Below the pieces are notes generated by a model. The model did no database searches, was not told the DNA's origin, and saw nothing but the letters and a program-made list of their open reading frames with translations. A program made the position numbers and the translations under genes. Positions 4,703-7,105 of a stretch of DNA of 7,105 nt are shown here, piece after piece. This stretch comes from an uncultured Phenylobacterium sp. (GTDB lineage Bacteria; Pseudomonadota; Alphaproteobacteria; Caulobacterales; Caulobacteraceae): assembly GCA_945952355.1 (NCBI GenBank), contig CAMFIW010000139.1, positions 1-7,105 of the forward strand. The letters are read 5' to 3'. The first letter of the stretch is position 1. Each line of letters starts with the position of its first letter.

Positions 4703-6561
4703 GCGCTGGCTCCGTCAAACGGGCGGACGCTGAAGACCTGAAACATGCCGGCGTGCATGTGATAGAGCATGTGGCAGTGGAAGGCCCAGTCGCCGGGATC
4801 CGCCGTGAAGTCCCACGACACCTTTCCTCCTGGCAGGACGGTCACCGTATGCTTCCTGGGCCCGTAGCCCGCCGGCGCATGGGTGAGCTCGAAGAAGTGG
4901 CCGTGCAGGTGGATGGGGTGGGCCATCATGGTGTCGTTCACCAGGGTCACCCGCACCCGTTCGTCCTTCTCGAAGCTGTAGGGTTGGGTTGTTTCGCTGA
5001 ACTTCCGTCCGTCGAAACCCCACATGAACCGTTCCATGTTGCCGGTCAGTCGGATCTCGAGAGCGCGCGTGGGCGGACGCAGGTCCGTGCCAGGCGTCAG
5101 GGCGATCAGGTCCTTGTAGACGAGAACCCGGTGCCCGACGCTTTCTAGCCCCTGGCCAGGCTCGCCGGTGCGATCGACAGGCATCGGCGCGATCGTCTGC
5201 ACGCCCGGGCCAAGCTTGATCTGAGGCGCATTTTGCGGGTCGCGCATGGACATTTTCATGCCCGCCATGCCGCCCATCGCGTCTGAGCCGCGAGGCTTTG
5301 GCGGGGCCATGCCGGGCCCTGCCGCCATTCCAGGCATGGCGGCCATATTGTGCCCCATCGCCGCGTGATCCATGCCGGGCATCGAGGCGTGGTCCATGCC
5401 TGCCATGTCAGCGGGACCGCCCCCCATCGACATGCCCTTCATGGCGCTCATGTCCATGCCCATGTCCTTCATCGTCGCCAGCGGACGTTCGCGGAGCGGC
5501 GGGACGGGCGCGCTCATCCCGGGCCGCGGCGCCAAGGTGGCGCGTCCCATCCCAGAGCGATCGACCGCTTCGGAGACCAGAGTGAAGGCCTTGTCCTCGG
5601 TCGGTTGGATGATGACGTCGTAGGTCTCGGCGTTGCCGATCTGGAATTCGTCGACCTCGACTGGCCGCACGTTCTGGCCATCGGCAGCCACGACGGTCAT
5701 CTTCAGACTAGGGATTCGCACGTTGAAGATCATCTGCGCCGCGGTGTTGATGAAGCGCAGCCGCACCCGTTCGCCGGGGGTGAAGAGACCCGTCCAGTTG
5801 TCGGCGGGTCCGTGGCCGTTGATCAGGAATTTCAGGACCGCGCCGGTGACATCGGAGATGTCCGTCGGGTCCATCCGCATCTTGGCCCAGTCCATCCGCT
5901 CCTTGAGGGTTTGGTCCTTGCCAGCAAATAAGCCGGCCACCGTCTGCTTCTGGTAGTTGAAGACCCCGCCCTGCTGCTTCATGCGCTTGAAGATGACGTG
6001 GGGGTGCAGGTAGCTGAAGTCGGAGAGGACGATTACGTGCTCCCGGTCGTAGGCGATCGGGTCGGGGCCGGCAGGGTCGATAACGATCGGCCCATAGTGG
6101 CCCTCGGCTTCCTGGAGACCTGAGTGGCTGTGGTACCAATAGGTGCCCGACTGCTTGATCGGAAACTCATAGATGAAGGTCTGGCCCGGCTTGATGCCCG
6201 GGAAACTGACCCCGGGGACGCCGTCCATCTGAGCGGGCACGAGAATGCCGTGCCAATGGATGGAAGTGTCCTCGTCCAAGGTGTTGGTCACCGAGAGGCG
6301 AACGGTCTGGCCTTCCTTGAGGCGGAGCAAGGGTCCCGGCACGGTCCCGTTGATCGTCACCACGTGGCCGGCCCGGCCATCGACCGTCAGCTCCGAGTGG
6401 CCAATGCGCAGGTCGATGTTTGGGCCCGTCAAAGTCGGCAGTGTCGGTGCGGTTCCCAGCGGGGCGCTTTGGGCCCAGGCGGGCAGCAGACTGTTCATCG
6501 CCAGGCCGCCACCGAGCCAGGCGGCGCCGTGCAGCATATGGCGGCGATTGAGAGTGTTCAT
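4699..6561 (-). CDS. copA: Periplasmic multicopper oxidase CopA/PcoA (copper resistance)
   Basis: A 620-residue three-cupredoxin-domain oxidase that should oxidise Cu(I) to less toxic Cu(II) with oxygen. The N-terminus has a Tat signal (N5-R6-R7-H-M-L, hydrophobic core, AWA near 28-30), consistent with export of a folded, copper-loaded enzyme. All four copper-ligand motifs are intact: HWH at 102-104, YHSH at 143-146, HPIHLHGHF at 548-556, and FHCHMLYHMHAGM at 594-606, with C596 as the type 1 copper Cys and M606 its axial position. Between domains 2 and 3, residues 364-439 hold 21 Met and 3 His, including one DHASMPGM copy, a copper-binding segment typical of the PcoA group. Start: ATG at 6561; the AGGA about 10 nt upstream is a modest ribosome-binding site. 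The stop overlaps the copB start by ATGA. Length is normal for the family (about 600). Confidence 0.96.
   Translation of the reverse strand: MNTLNRRHMLHGAAWLGGGLAMNSLLPAWAQSAPLGTAPTLPTLTGPNIDLRIGHSELTVDGRAGHVVTINGTVPGPLLRLKEGQTVRLSVTNTLDEDTSIHWHGILVPAQMDGVPGVSFPGIKPGQTFIYEFPIKQSGTYWYHSHSGLQEAEGHYGPIVIDPAGPDPIAYDREHVIVLSDFSYLHPHVIFKRMKQQGGVFNYQKQTVAGLFAGKDQTLKERMDWAKMRMDPTDISDVTGAVLKFLINGHGPADNWTGLFTPGERVRLRFINTAAQMIFNVRIPSLKMTVVAADGQNVRPVEVDEFQIGNAETYDVIIQPTEDKAFTLVSEAVDRSGMGRATLAPRPGMSAPVPPLRERPLATMKDMGMDMSAMKGMSMGGGPADMAGMDHASMPGMDHAAMGHNMAAMPGMAAGPGMAPPKPRGSDAMGGMAGMKMSMRDPQNAPQIKLGPGVQTIAPMPVDRTGEPGQGLESVGHRVLVYKDLIALTPGTDLRPPTRALEIRLTGNMERFMWGFDGRKFSETTQPYSFEKDERVRVTLVNDTMMAHPIHLHGHFFELTHAPAGYGPRKHTVTVLPGGKVSWDFTADPGDWAFHCHMLYHMHAGMFQVFSVRPFDGASA
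5245..5472 (-). other. Met-rich copper-binding segment of copA
   Basis: Residues 364-439 of CopA hold 21 Met in 76 residues, mostly in MxM, MxxM and MPGM spacing, with H391, H399 and H404. In PcoA and CueO such segments bind Cu(I) near the type 1 site. The motif DHxSMPGM at 390-397 is the same as the one repeated in CopB. Confidence 0.8.
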
Positions 6562-6586
6562 GAAGCCGAGGTCCTACACGCAACGC

Positions 6587-6609
6587 TGCGCGGGCTCGTG
6601 GCCCGCGCA
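6587..6609 (-). other. GC-rich hairpin in the copA leader
   Basis: TGCGCGGGC and GCCCGCGCA are perfect 9 bp arms around a 5 nt loop, placed 26-48 nt before the copA start codon. There is no U-run after it. In the copA mRNA it would be very stable and close to, but not over, the ribosome-binding site. It may influence ribosome access or mRNA life; this is inference. Confidence 0.5.
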
Positions 6610-6734
6610 CTCCCAGGGGATACGCGCGAGCGCCGCGCGCGCCCTTGGACGCCCCATAAAATTGAGACTGGCTCGGCATGCACCGTCGCCGCAAGCTGAC
6701 CGCGACCGCGCATCCAGCACAGCAGGCCGGGCCG

Positions 6735-6753
6735 CCTTCCTACTGTGGGAAGG
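6735..6753. promoter_or_regulatory. CueR-like inverted repeat upstream of copA
   Basis: CCTTCC-N7-GGAAGG is a perfect dyad with the same arms and spacing as the CueR operator I recall from the E. coli copA promoter (CCTTCC-N7-GGAAGG). It lies 173 nt before the copA start, and the flanks (GCC...GGT) extend the symmetry in part. The -35 and -10 positions expected for a CueR promoter are GC-rich and poor matches on both strands. It is thus a credible operator by sequence and context but an unproven promoter. No CueR gene is in the window; the only MerR-family protein here has Zn/Cd-type cysteines. Confidence 0.5.
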
Positions 6754-7012
6754 TGGTCGCGGGTTGAGGGTCTGGGCATATATCTCGAAGCGGTGCAGTC
6801 ACTACCCGATCATAGACTATAAAGCCGCGACCTTGCGATCAGATCCAGTAGTTCCGGTAAATCAACGGGCGGATTACTCGGAGGAGTAGAAGGCCCCCGC
6901 CCTGACATCATGGGAATGTTTTATGGTTGGGTGAACAGCCCGTATCCGCATGCCGGTGTTTGCTGAATATTAGGACCGGTTGGGCAGAGTGGCGCAGGAT
7001 CGGAGCGCCAGT

Positions 7013-7105
7013 ATGCCAGCCAACATCAAGCCCCTAACGGCCATGCGCTTCTTCGCGGCGATGTGGGTGGTCGCGATGGACTACACGCCCAGCCTGGGCC
7101 TGGGC
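7013..7105 (+). CDS. Acyltransferase-3 (OafA/YrhL-like) family protein, 5' end only
   Basis: Only 31 codons are present before the right edge: PANIKPLTAMRFFAAMWVV follows the start Met, then AMDYTPSLGLG. The pattern PLTxxRFFAAxWVV is the conserved first membrane helix of integral membrane O-acyltransferases, which transfer acetyl or other acyl groups to sugars or lipids of the cell surface. The start ATG at 7013 has GGAG 7 nt upstream. In the family a His follows this helix (VxxH); here the aligned codon is GAC, Asp (D23). The gene has no evident link to copper and probably belongs to the next transcription unit. The family call rests on a short fragment. Confidence 0.7.
   Translation, partial: MPANIKPLTAMRFFAAMWVVAMDYTPSLGLG

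Larger units (their letters stand above)
6562..7012. other. 451 nt intergenic region between copA and the acyltransferase gene
   Basis: No convincing gene is seen on either strand. It carries the copA leader with a strong hairpin (6587-6609), a CueR-like dyad (6735-6753) and, from about 6775 to 6970, sequence visibly less GC-rich than the flanks, as expected for promoter DNA. TATGAT (6814-6809, minus strand) and TATAAA (6818-6823, plus strand) resemble -10 elements but lack clear -35 partners. An 18-codon ORF (6910-6966, plus) has no ribosome-binding site, and a 73-codon minus-strand ORF (6779-6558) overlaps the copA start; neither is called as a gene. Confidence 0.6.

Noticed and set aside
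5350..5931. 193-codon plus-strand ORF opposite copA
   Set aside because: Antisense frame of the Met/His-rich copA region; the His-rich translation is a by-product of Met codons (CAT on the other strand).
6167..6694. 175-codon minus-strand ORF overlapping the copA start
   Set aside because: Most of it lies within copA in another frame, with no domain and an Arg/Gly/Pro-rich composition.
6910..6966. 18-codon plus-strand ORF before the acyltransferase gene
   Set aside because: No ribosome-binding site at a useful distance and too short to judge; kept only as a possible leader peptide.
6562..7012. CopR-type cop box (CATGAC-like direct or inverted half-sites) before copA
   Set aside because: No convincing match was found, and no copRS genes are present in the window.
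1..7105. Search for CRISPR arrays, tRNA or rRNA genes, insertion sequences and integrase or attachment sites
   Set aside because: No regularly spaced repeats, no tRNA-like fold, no transposase or recombinase reading frame and no terminal inverted repeats were seen; the only direct repeats are the coding motifs in copB.

Overview
The window reads as a metal-homeostasis island from a GC-rich alphaproteobacterium. A Caulobacterales-type host (Caulobacter, Phenylobacterium or Brevundimonas) is my best guess. This rests on high GC, strong G/C preference at third codon positions, the copAB gene pair without a copRS two-component system, and the general look of the proteins. The taxonomic call is inference; no marker gene is present.

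Left part (1-2066): a divergent heavy-metal module. A MerR-family regulator with Zn/Cd/Pb-type cysteines (1620-2066, +) faces a minus-strand operon. That operon runs from a short CDF-type cation transporter (839-1555), to a small membrane-anchored Cys/His protein (348-830), to the start of a TolC/CzcC-like outer-membrane efflux protein (284 to the left edge). The operon probably continues off the edge into RND genes such as czcB and czcA. The short intergenic region holds a 6-9-6 inverted repeat set against a TTGATC -35 element with the long spacer typical of MerR-controlled promoters.

Middle part (2200-6561): a copper module in two convergent arms. The plus arm is copC (periplasmic copper binding) followed 3 nt later by copD (inner-membrane protein). 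The minus arm is copA (Tat-exported multicopper oxidase with a long Met-rich segment) followed by copB (outer-membrane copper protein), coupled by an ATGA overlap. CopA and CopB share a DHxSMPGM motif. Together they would oxidise Cu(I) in the periplasm, hold copper on Met/His-rich segments and handle it at both membranes.

Right part (6562-7105): 451 nt with no convincing gene. It holds a GC-rich hairpin in the copA leader and a CCTTCC-N7-GGAAGG dyad that matches the layout of CueR operators. An acyltransferase-3 family gene starts at 7013 and runs off the window; its usual first-helix histidine is replaced by aspartate.

Most of this is a known type of system. The less ordinary points are the CDF protein with no C-terminal domain and a Cys-x3-Asp site, the possibly leaderless MerR-type promoter, the CxxxC small protein placed just before czcC, the CueR-like dyad lacking recognisable core promoter elements, and the His-to-Asp change in the acyltransferase.
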